From Prevotella sp. (GTDB lineage Bacteria; Bacteroidota; Bacteroidia; Bacteroidales; Bacteroidaceae), in the NCBI GenBank assembly GCA_017645905.1, contig JAGCNO010000001.1, forward strand, positions 62,001-126,000: a stretch of 64,000 nt of DNA, given 5' to 3'. This document shows, in pieces, positions 44,971 through 52,428 of the stretch. The notes beneath the pieces were generated by a model that had not been told where the DNA came from, made no database searches, and saw only the letters and a program-made list of their open reading frames with translations. Position 1 is the first letter of the stretch. Every line of letters begins with the position of its first letter. Made by a program: the position numbers and the translations under genes.

Positions 44971-46017
44971 TTATTTTTCCCCCATCACCTCTTCGAGCTT
45001 TGCGCCGAGCATTTCGCCACGCAGGTCGATGTCGATGATTTTGCCCTCACCGTCGAGGAGGATGTTGGCGGGTATGCTGCGAATGCCGTAGACCTGCGAG
45101 CCGAGGCTCTGCCAGCCCTTCAGGTCGCTGAGGTGAATCCAGGGCATGTTGAGACTCTTGATGGCATTCAGCCAGGGTTCCTTCTTCTGGTCGAAGCTGA
45201 CGCCGATAATGTCGAGCCCGCGGTCGTGGTATTTCTCATAGCAGGCCACGACGTTGGGCATCTCCCCACGGCAGGGTCCACACCATGAGGCCCAGAAGTC
45301 AATGAGCACGTAGCGGCCCTTGCCGCACCACTCACTCAGCCGATGCTCCACGCCCTCGGTGTCGGCCATGGCCATATCGGTGAAAATCTTCCCTATAGAG
45401 CGCGGCGAGTTGCCCGTGAGCATGTTCAGGCGCTCACGTGCCGAAGCCATCTCCGGAAGGTTGACGTACGAGGATTGCAAATCTCCTTGAACAGGCTGCA
45501 GTATCTTCTGCAGGTCATCCACGGACAGTTCGCTGGCAATCATGGGCACGAACACTGCGGGCAGCATCGTGTCGAGGTTGTCCATCACGGCACTACGTAT
45601 CATTGCCAGCAGCTTTTGCTCGTTCTCCCGAGTCTGTCCCTGTTGCACGAGCTGCGCCAAGCCACGCAAGATTTCGTTAGTCGCTACGGAGCCTTTCGAA
45701 CCTTCAACGGTTCCTGTGGTGAGGTCGATGGTCGTTGCCAAATCGTCTACAAGGACAAACGACTGCTTGTCCATGTAGTGCGCCTTGCCATTATCATCAC
45801 ATACACCAATAACGTATTGGCCCGCAGGCTTCACGGCCTCGTAGTGCCATGAGCCATTCGTAACGGCCACACTGTCGGCAGCGACACGGAAGTTCATGCC
45901 GTCGTAGATGTACACGGTCTTTGCGCCCTCTGTGGCCTTGCCGCTAAGGTTTACCTTTGTCTGCGCCACGGCGGTCGTAGCGGCCATGGCAATAAATGCA
46001 ATAAAATATCTTTTCAT
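44971..46017 (-). CDS. TlpA/ResA-type thiol-disulfide oxidoreductase with DUF4369-like N-terminus
   Basis: Start at 46017 (KRYFIAFIAMAATTAVAQ, signal peptide); an upstream in-frame ATG would lie within the promoter. 348 residues. Residues about 22-110 form the beta-rich DUF4369-type domain (VNLSGKATEGAKTVYIYDG). Residues about 215-345 are thioredoxin-like with active site WASWCGPCRGEMP. Probably a periplasmic disulfide reductase. VQGDLQSSYV near residue 180 comes from GAGGATTGCAAATCTCC (45470-45486), a near match of the palindrome in the nitroreductase gene. Confidence 0.88.
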   Translation of the reverse strand: MKRYFIAFIAMAATTAVAQTKVNLSGKATEGAKTVYIYDGMNFRVAADSVAVTNGSWHYEAVKPAGQYVIGVCDDNGKAHYMDKQSFVLVDDLATTIDLTTGTVEGSKGSVATNEILRGLAQLVQQGQTRENEQKLLAMIRSAVMDNLDTMLPAVFVPMIASELSVDDLQKILQPVQGDLQSSYVNLPEMASARERLNMLTGNSPRSIGKIFTDMAMADTEGVEHRLSEWCGKGRYVLIDFWASWCGPCRGEMPNVVACYEKYHDRGLDIIGVSFDQKKEPWLNAIKSLNMPWIHLSDLKGWQSLGSQVYGIRSIPANILLDGEGKIIDIDLRGEMLGAKLEEVMGEK

Positions 46018-46026
46018 ATCGAGGCG

Positions 46027-46058
46027 CAAAGTTATTCATAATTATTGAATTAGGCAAA
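46027..46058 (-). promoter_or_regulatory. Promoter of the TlpA-like gene (near-leaderless)
   Basis: On the minus strand TTTG (46058-46055), 20 bases, TAACTTTG (46034-46027), then nine bases to the ATG. Transcription would begin about three bases before the start codon. Confidence 0.75.
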
Positions 46059-46073
46059 AAAATACATAAAAAG

Positions 46074-46105
46074 TTTGGCCGTATATGCAGAAATACCTAA
46101 CTTTG
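46074..46105 (+). promoter_or_regulatory. Promoter of the OmpA-family gene
   Basis: TTTG (46074-46077), 20 bases, TAACTTTG (46098-46105). It is divergent from, and 15 bases away from, the TlpA-like promoter. Confidence 0.85.
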
Positions 46106-46148
46106 CAACCTATTCTGCAAAAAACAACCCCTAAAACTGTAAATACGT

Positions 46149-47393
46149 ATGAAAAAGTCAATGCTACTTGCTGCCATCGTTGTCGCAGCACTGTCATGGC
46201 CTGCCGACACCTTCGCACAGGGATGGTTAGGCAAACTCAAGGACAAGGCCCTGGAGAAGGCTAAGGAAAAAGTGGAGGCCAAGGTGGAAAACGCTATCGA
46301 GGGCAACGAGGTCGATGACTCGGACGTCCAGGAAGAAGTTGTTGAAGAACCTGCCGACGACACCCCCGATGCCGACGCCCAGGCTCAGAAGAGCGACTTC
46401 AAGCGCGGCGCTGTAGTCCTCTTTGAGGATAGCTTTGCCGGCGAGCAGATGGGCGAGTTCCCCTCGAAGTGGGACCCCGTGGACGGCAGCGCTGAGACCG
46501 CCTCCGTCAACGGCGTGAAGTATCTCAACGGCACCACCGACTACGACCGCATGCAGCCCATGATGAAGAACATGCAGTCCTACCTGCCCGAAGTTTTCAC
46601 CCTCGAGTGGGACGTGTTCATCAGCAAGCAGGGCGAGCTGGGACAGTCCATCATAGAGCCGGAGTTCTTTGACGCGGAGAACAATCAGATAGGAAACATT
46701 GAGTTTACCTGGCGTTCTGATGATGCCGGTTCCTGGCTGCAATGGTCATTCAGGAAGCCCAACAGCGATGATGACATCGGCGGAGCCAACTACGACGGTG
46801 TCGCCCGTCTGCTGAAGAAAGGCCAGTGGAACCACTTCGCCGTGTCGTTCAACAAGCGCGCCCTGAAGTACTACATTAACAATGTGCGACTGATCAACCT
46901 GCCCAACGTGGCCGCTCCCGCCTCGCTGAAGTTCTTCTCAAACGGCGACTACAAGTACCGCGGCTTCGGCAACGTCATCCTGGCAAAGGGCGGCGTAGAC
47001 CTCTACGAGCGTAACACCACCGACGTCTCAGCCATTGAGAAAGCCATCCAGGAGACGGGCATGTTCGTCACCAACAACATCCTCTTCGAGACCGGAAAGG
47101 CCACGCTCAAGGCTGAGTCGATGGCCGAGATTCAGAAGGTCGCCGACTTCATGAAGAAGAATCCCGGCGTGCGCTTCGAGGTGCAGGGACACACCGATAA
47201 CCAGGGCAGCGACGCTGTCAACGACCCACTCTCGCAACAACGTGCCGAATCTGTCATCAAGGCCCTTGAAGGCATGGGCTGCGACCCCTTCAACCTCCGT
47301 GCCGTTGGCAAAGGCTCGCATGAGCCCGTCGCCGACAACAAGACCGAGCAGGGGCGTGCCAAAAACCGCCGAGTGGTCTTTGTCAAGAAGTAA
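46149..47393 (+). CDS. OmpA-family envelope protein with lectin-like middle domain
   Basis: 414 residues. Signal peptide to about 25 (WPADTFAQG). A charged helical stretch follows (KLKDKALEKAKEKVEAKVE). Residues about 95-290 look like a LamG/concanavalin-type sandwich (FTLEWDVFISKQGELGQS, then KKGQWNHFAVSFNKRALKYY). Residues about 300-414 are an OmpA domain (VQGHTDNQGSDAVND, LSQQRAESV, NRRVVFV) that binds peptidoglycan. No barrel is present, so it is probably a periplasmic or lipid-free tether. Confidence 0.88.
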   Translation: MKKSMLLAAIVVAALSWPADTFAQGWLGKLKDKALEKAKEKVEAKVENAIEGNEVDDSDVQEEVVEEPADDTPDADAQAQKSDFKRGAVVLFEDSFAGEQMGEFPSKWDPVDGSAETASVNGVKYLNGTTDYDRMQPMMKNMQSYLPEVFTLEWDVFISKQGELGQSIIEPEFFDAENNQIGNIEFTWRSDDAGSWLQWSFRKPNSDDDIGGANYDGVARLLKKGQWNHFAVSFNKRALKYYINNVRLINLPNVAAPASLKFFSNGDYKYRGFGNVILAKGGVDLYERNTTDVSAIEKAIQETGMFVTNNILFETGKATLKAESMAEIQKVADFMKKNPGVRFEVQGHTDNQGSDAVNDPLSQQRAESVIKALEGMGCDPFNLRAVGKGSHEPVADNKTEQGRAKNRRVVFVKK

Positions 47394-47409
47394 GTTAGAG
47401 GAAAACAAC

Positions 47410-47530
47410 AAAAAGAACGGACCTTCCTCAGCAAGAGAACGGATTAGACGCTGAGAAAGAACGGATTATTCGAACTAATTCTCTAGAGAATTTAATCGAA
47501 TAATCCGTTCTTTCTCCCGTAAAGGTCCGT
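47410..47530. repeat. GAAAGAACGG units forming a 20-bp hairpin around AATTCTCTAGAGAATT
   Basis: AGAAAGAACGGATTATTCGA (47454-47473) and its exact inverse (47496-47515) flank the palindrome AATTCTCTAGAGAATT (47477-47492). Outer ACGGACCTT and AAGGTCCGT parts also pair. The unit here has GGATTA in place of GGCTTA, changed on both arms so that pairing is kept. Probably ends transcription of the OmpA-family gene. Confidence 0.8.
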
Positions 47531-47626
47531 TTATCAACCGACTAAAGACTATCCTTTAGTCCTTTTACATCGGCTTATTTCGGGTCAGTCGAAAATTCCA
47601 GTGCATACAGTCTAAATAGTGCACAG

Positions 47627-47741
47627 CCCTTCCCCTCCCATGTAGGGGAGGGGTTAGGGGTGGGGTCAGTATCTTCTTAACTGACAATTAGTTACAGACC
47701 CCACCCCTGCCCCTCCCCTTGATGGGAGGGGAGCGGCTGCG
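47627..47741. repeat. G-rich REP-like inverted pair, second copy
   Basis: CTTCCCCTCCCATGTAGGGG and, inverted, CCCCTCCCCTTGATGGGAGG with GGGTGGGGTC/GACCCCACCC inside, as at 6373-6540. It lies between convergent genes. The rest of 47530-47626 shows nothing. Confidence 0.75.
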
Positions 47742-47772
47742 CCATCATGCACCAGAAATATCGTCTGATTCC

Positions 47773-49557
47773 TTATTTCACGTATTTCCTCCTGTCCTCG
47801 ATGTATACGCCCTTCTGTGGCTTGTCCGAGAGGCGGCGGCCTTGCAGGTCAAAGTATTTACGATTTACGGTTTTTCGATTTACGATTTCGCTGATGCCTG
47901 AGGCTTCGTTCACGGTCAGCTTTGTCTCCAACGGCTCCACGTTGTAGCTCTTGGCGTGGGTATCGCTGATGGCCACGTCGCTGAGCAGCAGGGTATAGTC
48001 GCCCTCGGCCATGCCAGCATTGACCTTTATCTTGACGGTGCACACCTCGCCGTCGCCGGCACCGATGGCCGAACCGTTGGTCGAGGCCGCCATCACCTTC
48101 AGCGTGCCGTCGGTCAGAATCGATGTTGCAAAGGTATTCGTACGTGCCGCCGTCGTGCGCTCCGTGCTCAGGGTAGCCTCGGCGAAACCGTCGGCATCGC
48201 GTACCACGCTCACGCCTTCAGGCAGCGTCAGGGCGAACTGGAAGCCCTCGGCATCCACGGCGTTCTTCATCCGCACGGAAAGCTCGGCCTCCTCGCCGGC
48301 AATGACTGTCGCAGGGTTCATATACACCATGTTCTCCTGTTCCGCAATTTTGATTTGTTCGGAATTAGACAAGCTGGCGGAATTAGACAAGCGAGATTCC
48401 CTACTGCCGGCCGGGCGTTCTATGCTCCCGTAGAGCAGCAGGTGAGCCACGGCGGTGTAGTCGGCCACGTTTACCTGTCCGTCTTGGTTGACATCGGCAG
48501 CCGTCTCTGAGAAGCCCTCCGGCGTGTTGCCCAGCACGTGGTGAGCAATGGCGGTCATGTCAGCTACATTCACTGTTTTATCGCCGTTGGCATCGCCAAC
48601 TTCAAGGGGGAGGAAATTTATGGTGAACCAATAATCTCTCCTTTCATGGCTGCGGGCCTCTGTATCGGCAAGGGTGCTATTCGACATCCATAAATCGTAC
48701 TTGCCACCCTTCATGCCAGCGCCCAAACGCACACGCACCGTACACACCTCACCGTCGCCAGGACTGATGGCAGAGCCATTGCTGCTGGCAGCGATGACAC
48801 GCACCACCTCGTTAAATGGATTGTTGCGCATCACAGCACTGAAAGTGTTCGTGCGTGCTGCAGTGGTGCGTTCCTCCGAGAGACTCGCCATGGGATTGCC
48901 CTCATCGTCAAGCACAACAATCATACCAGTAGGCAAAACGATTTCAAAGGAGAAACCCTCAATATCAATCACATTGTGCATCTTCACCGACAGTATACAC
49001 TCGTTATTCATAAGTGCCTCTGTGTCTTCTATGTAGAGGTAGTTTCTATGGTCACGAACGTAATCCTGAAGTTTATTTTTCCAAACAATTAATTCGCCGA
49101 ATATATCGTAGATGTTATCAATTATTATGTCTTCAGGAGTGAATGTGAGAGGCTCGCTAAGCTTCGATTTAACTCTCATTCGGAACAGTTCACCATGAGA
49201 ATCTTTGAGGGATTGCGAAATAATATCCAAACTAATTAAAAAGTACAGGTTGCCATCACCATTGTTATTCACATAAAAAACATTATCACTGTCTATCTCT
49301 CCAAAAAGCTCCTCAGACAATGTACACGATTTGACAGGATCATCAGGATTTGTTGGTTCTATGCCATTGGGAAGTTTGAACCTGAATTCAAGAAAGTGTA
49401 ATGGCTCTCTGGATTCGACATCCAATTTCACAACAATTTCTGCCTCGCCGTCTGGTTCAATGGTGACGGGATCGGCATAGATGTACCGACCCTGCGCCGA
49501 CATCTGGGACACTATCATCAGTAGTGCCCACATTGTTGTTAGTCTTAAAATTTTCAT
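47773..49557 (-). CDS. Secreted protein with two cohesin-like domains, dockerin-like repeats and T9SS-style tail
   Basis: 594 residues; signal peptide to about 22 (VSQMSAQ). After an N-terminal beta domain (25-165), an Ig-like module of about 140 residues occurs twice (about 170-310 and 415-560), each with LSVxMxNxxxxEGFxFxLxLP, RTTAARTNTF and GDGEVCTV(K/R)V. Between them lie two dockerin-like loops (DANGDKTVNVADMTAI, DVNQDGQVNVADYTAV). The end is YFDLQGRRLSDKPQKGVYI. The module resembles cohesins in shape but this needs a profile search. Linkers SNSASLSNSEQ and EIVNRKTVNRK come from short DNA repeats (GGAATTAGACAAGC twice; CGATTTACG twice). Confidence 0.8.
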   Translation of the reverse strand: MKILRLTTMWALLMIVSQMSAQGRYIYADPVTIEPDGEAEIVVKLDVESREPLHFLEFRFKLPNGIEPTNPDDPVKSCTLSEELFGEIDSDNVFYVNNNGDGNLYFLISLDIISQSLKDSHGELFRMRVKSKLSEPLTFTPEDIIIDNIYDIFGELIVWKNKLQDYVRDHRNYLYIEDTEALMNNECILSVKMHNVIDIEGFSFEIVLPTGMIVVLDDEGNPMASLSEERTTAARTNTFSAVMRNNPFNEVVRVIAASSNGSAISPGDGEVCTVRVRLGAGMKGGKYDLWMSNSTLADTEARSHERRDYWFTINFLPLEVGDANGDKTVNVADMTAIAHHVLGNTPEGFSETAADVNQDGQVNVADYTAVAHLLLYGSIERPAGSRESRLSNSASLSNSEQIKIAEQENMVYMNPATVIAGEEAELSVRMKNAVDAEGFQFALTLPEGVSVVRDADGFAEATLSTERTTAARTNTFATSILTDGTLKVMAASTNGSAIGAGDGEVCTVKIKVNAGMAEGDYTLLLSDVAISDTHAKSYNVEPLETKLTVNEASGISEIVNRKTVNRKYFDLQGRRLSDKPQKGVYIEDRRKYVK

Positions 49558-49601
49558 ACTTGTATTGTTTTAAAAGATTTGATAAATGTTATTTTGAAGC
49601 T

Positions 49602-50351
49602 TCATTTTTTCATTGGCATACGTGGAAACCCTCCTTGAGATTGGGTTGGGTCTTCCCCGAGCATGTGAGCCACGCCTACATAATCGGCCACATTCACCTT
49701 GCAGTCGAAATTCACATCGGCAGCCCTTGTCGAGAAATTTAACGGTGGTCTGTCCAGCACATAGTGTGCGATGGCAATCAGGTCGGCTACATTTACCTTG
49801 CCGTCACCGTTGGCGTCGCCCAGACTGAGGCCACGGATGCTTATTATGGAAGTCATCTTATTCACGTCATAGCTATGGGCCTCAGTGTCGACTATGGAAA
49901 TGTTCATCATTTTTAAACTGTAACCACCACCATCCATGTTTTTTGGAATCCGCAGACGGATAGTGCACACCTCACCATCGCCGGCTGGGATGGCTGAGGC
50001 GTTGGAGCTGGCAGCAATGACGCGTATTGCCTCATTTGGGCGGTAGGCAGTCAGGAAGGCTGCTCCGAAGGTGTCCGTGCGGCGAGCTGTGGTGCGCTCT
50101 TCCGAGAGGCTCACCAAGGGGTTACCGTCTGCGTCGGTCACAATGCTCATGCCGTAGGGCAGGACGAGGTCGAAGCCGAAGCCCTCGACGGCGATGTCGT
50201 TGCGCATCTTTACCGACAACGTAATCTCAGAATCGACCAGCGCCTCCGTGTTCTCTATATATAATGTATTGGGTATTGGCTGTTGGGCAGCCATCGGAAG
50301 GACCGGTAGCAGCATCGCGAGCAAAAGAGTGAATATCAGACAATTCTTCAT
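49602..50351 (-). CDS. Secreted protein with one cohesin-like domain and C-terminal dockerin-like repeats
   Basis: Start at 50351 (KNCLIFTLLLAMLLPVLPMAAQ, signal peptide), 249 residues; the longer frame runs into the promoter. Residues about 28-165 are the same module as in the gene downstream (ITLSVKMRNDIAVEGFGFDL, GDGEVCTIRLRI). Two dockerin-like loops follow (DANGDGKVNVADLIAIAHYV, DVNFDCKVNVADYVGVAHML). No sorting tail. The two genes are 44 bases apart and are probably cotranscribed. Confidence 0.8.
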   Translation of the reverse strand: MKNCLIFTLLLAMLLPVLPMAAQQPIPNTLYIENTEALVDSEITLSVKMRNDIAVEGFGFDLVLPYGMSIVTDADGNPLVSLSEERTTARRTDTFGAAFLTAYRPNEAIRVIAASSNASAIPAGDGEVCTIRLRIPKNMDGGGYSLKMMNISIVDTEAHSYDVNKMTSIISIRGLSLGDANGDGKVNVADLIAIAHYVLDRPPLNFSTRAADVNFDCKVNVADYVGVAHMLGEDPTQSQGGFPRMPMKK

Positions 50352-50370
50352 TTCTTTAGGTTTTCGAGTG

Positions 50371-50402
50371 CAAAGGTAAAAGAAAAACGACATTACGCCA
50401 AA
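50371..50402 (-). promoter_or_regulatory. Promoter of the cohesin-like/dockerin-like genes
   Basis: On the minus strand TTTG (50402-50399), 20 bases, TACCTTTG (50378-50371); ATG at 50351. Confidence 0.85.
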
Positions 50403-50490
50403 TTTTATAAGCAATAAAAATAAATCAAGAATAAATCAAAAGACAATTAACAACCTACGTTTCAATGTTTTACAAAAAAACAAACCAAGA

Positions 50491-52203
50491 CTAAACCACC
50501 TTGGATGCCTCCAGGATATTGCTGACGAGCGTGGTGGCCGAGCTGTCGGCGAAGAGTTTCGTGTTGACCCTTTTCTTGATGTTGGTCACACGCTGGGGCT
50601 TCACGTCGAGCAGCACGGCAATCTCTCCCTCCTTGAAGTCGAGCATGAGCAGCATGCATGTGCGCAGCTCGTTAGTGGCCAGCTTCTTCCCCTGGACGAG
50701 CGTTGTGTAATAGTGGGGGAAATCGAGACGGAACTGGTTGGTCAGCTTTATCCAGTCGTCGGCAGTGGGCAGCTTTGCGCCATGTCTCCACTCCGTCTTA
50801 GCCCTGATAGCCCTGACGGCCTCGCTGTTTTTCCGCTTCTCCATGCTTGACAGATGAGTGATGTAGCGATAATGCTCCTCTATTTGTTGCAGCCTGCCTT
50901 CCAGCTCCTTCACCTCGTTGGTCTTTTCTTCCAGCTTCTCCTGCATTTCCGCTTCAAGGGTGTCGTGACTTTGAGCTTCGTTCACTCTTTCCTCCGCGGC
51001 CTTCCTTACTTCGTCAAGCTCCATGCGGGCCTTGGCAAGCATGCCGCTGATGACAAGGCATTCCTTGCTGAGCCTGTCCATCTCTTTCTGCTTGCCCTTC
51101 CGATACCTGATGAACAAGATGCAGGCCGCAATGCCGAGGAGCACCGTCAGCACGATGGCAATGTTCGCCCTGCCCCGTGCCTCTGCAGCCGCCAGCTCCT
51201 CCATGTCAGCCTTTTGCTGGTAGCGGTGGTAGTCATAGAGGGCAGCCATCTGGTGAACCGTCTCCATGCTTCTGCTGTCGTTCAGGCTGTCGACGGCCGC
51301 CTCGAACAGCAGGGCATACTTGGCAATGGAATCCAATTCTCTACGCTTCTGGAAGACAGAGAGCAGCCCTCGGCAGGCATCGGCATCTAAACCGGGAACA
51401 AAGAGCAGCCTTCGGAAAAACTCTTCTGCGGCGTCGGTCTTGCCTGCCCTGAGGAAGTAGTTTCCTCTGATGTAGTAATACATCTCATGGCCCCGCCGTA
51501 TGTTTCCGCTGTCGTCGAACAGCCCGCTCTTGGTCTCAAATTCCCTCAGCAGACTGTCGGCCTCGGCCAGTTGTCCCCGCTTCACCATGATGTGGGCCAA
51601 GGTGGCAAAGGCATTGACAGCTTTCTGGCTGTCGCCTCTCTCCGTGTAGAGACGGTGAGCCTCCCAAATAGTTTCAATGACCTTGGCCGTGTCTGCAAGC
51701 TTGTAGTAGGGCTTGGTCATCAGTTCCAGAGCACGTATGTACATCAGGCTGTCATGCTCTTTGAGTGCCAGACGCTGAATCTCCTGCATCACCGCTATCT
51801 CGTCATGGGGAAGATTCTGCGCGTCGTAGAGCTCCGCCATCTGCCCGTAAATCCTGAACAGCAGATTGCCATCGGCCGTCGTGTCGGCATACGCCACGGC
51901 CTCATGATAGCACTGCAAGGCCTGGGGAGCCTCCCCCAGGTCGCGATAAGCACAGCCCAACAGGTAGTGAGCCTCAGCCCTCTCGCTGGACGTGCCGTGG
52001 CGGTCGTAATATCCGGCCACCTCCTTCATCACAGAGTCGGTGGTAAAGGGAACATAGTCGCGGTTCATTGCCCTGGCGCGGAGCAGCTCTTCGCGAGGAT
52101 TATCGATTCCAGGGCGTCGCTCACTGCCAGGCTCGCAAGCCGTAAACAGCAGGAGCGCACTGGCCAGGAGAAGCGACAAGTGATGAGTGATGAGTGTAGT
52201 CAA
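50491..52203 (-). CDS. TPR-membrane-coiled coil-HTH regulator
   Basis: 570 residues. Lipoprotein-like signal (LLLASALLLFTACEPG), tetratricopeptide repeats outside the membrane (about 60-330; AEAHYLLGCAYRDLGEAPQAL), one transmembrane helix (about 345-366, NIAIVLTVLLGIAACILFI), a long coiled coil (about 375-450) and a C-terminal LuxR-like helix-turn-helix (about 515-560; LRTCMLLMLDFKEGEIAVLL). This layout is common in Prevotella and Bacteroides and would carry a periplasmic signal to DNA. No ATG fits: the frame starts at TTG 52203, and ITHHLSLL comes from an ATCACTCATCACT repeat. It is the gene upstream of the cohesin-like pair, which makes that pair a candidate target. Confidence 0.75.
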   Translation of the reverse strand: MTTLITHHLSLLLASALLLFTACEPGSERRPGIDNPREELLRARAMNRDYVPFTTDSVMKEVAGYYDRHGTSSERAEAHYLLGCAYRDLGEAPQALQCYHEAVAYADTTADGNLLFRIYGQMAELYDAQNLPHDEIAVMQEIQRLALKEHDSLMYIRALELMTKPYYKLADTAKVIETIWEAHRLYTERGDSQKAVNAFATLAHIMVKRGQLAEADSLLREFETKSGLFDDSGNIRRGHEMYYYIRGNYFLRAGKTDAAEEFFRRLLFVPGLDADACRGLLSVFQKRRELDSIAKYALLFEAAVDSLNDSRSMETVHQMAALYDYHRYQQKADMEELAAAEARGRANIAIVLTVLLGIAACILFIRYRKGKQKEMDRLSKECLVISGMLAKARMELDEVRKAAEERVNEAQSHDTLEAEMQEKLEEKTNEVKELEGRLQQIEEHYRYITHLSSMEKRKNSEAVRAIRAKTEWRHGAKLPTADDWIKLTNQFRLDFPHYYTTLVQGKKLATNELRTCMLLMLDFKEGEIAVLLDVKPQRVTNIKKRVNTKLFADSSATTLVSNILEASKVV

Positions 52204-52232
52204 TTTACGAATACTTTGTGGTTATGTGCTTG

Positions 52233-52264
52233 CAAAAATAGGCAAAACCAGGCAGAAGGCCAAA
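52233..52264 (-). promoter_or_regulatory. Promoter of the TPR-HTH regulator gene
   Basis: On the minus strand TTTG (52264-52261), 20 bases, TATTTTTG (52240-52233), about 29 bases before the TTG start. Confidence 0.75.
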
Positions 52265-52301
52265 TTTTATCACAAATAATAGTAAACCACGATTAAACCA
52301 A

Positions 52302-52330
52302 AACGCTGCCAACAGTCAGAGTGACAGCGT
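52302..52330 (-). terminator. Possible terminator of the M16 peptidase gene
   Basis: ACGCTGTC pairs with GGCAGCGT (one G-U) and is followed on the minus strand by TTTTGG. Moderate stem, short T tract. Confidence 0.4.
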
Positions 52331-52428
52331 CTTGGGAAATAAGAAACCAAGTGTAAACCAATATATAATAACTGTTGTGTTCCATTAACTATAATAACTG
52401 AACACAAAGACACAAAGGGCTGTAATTT

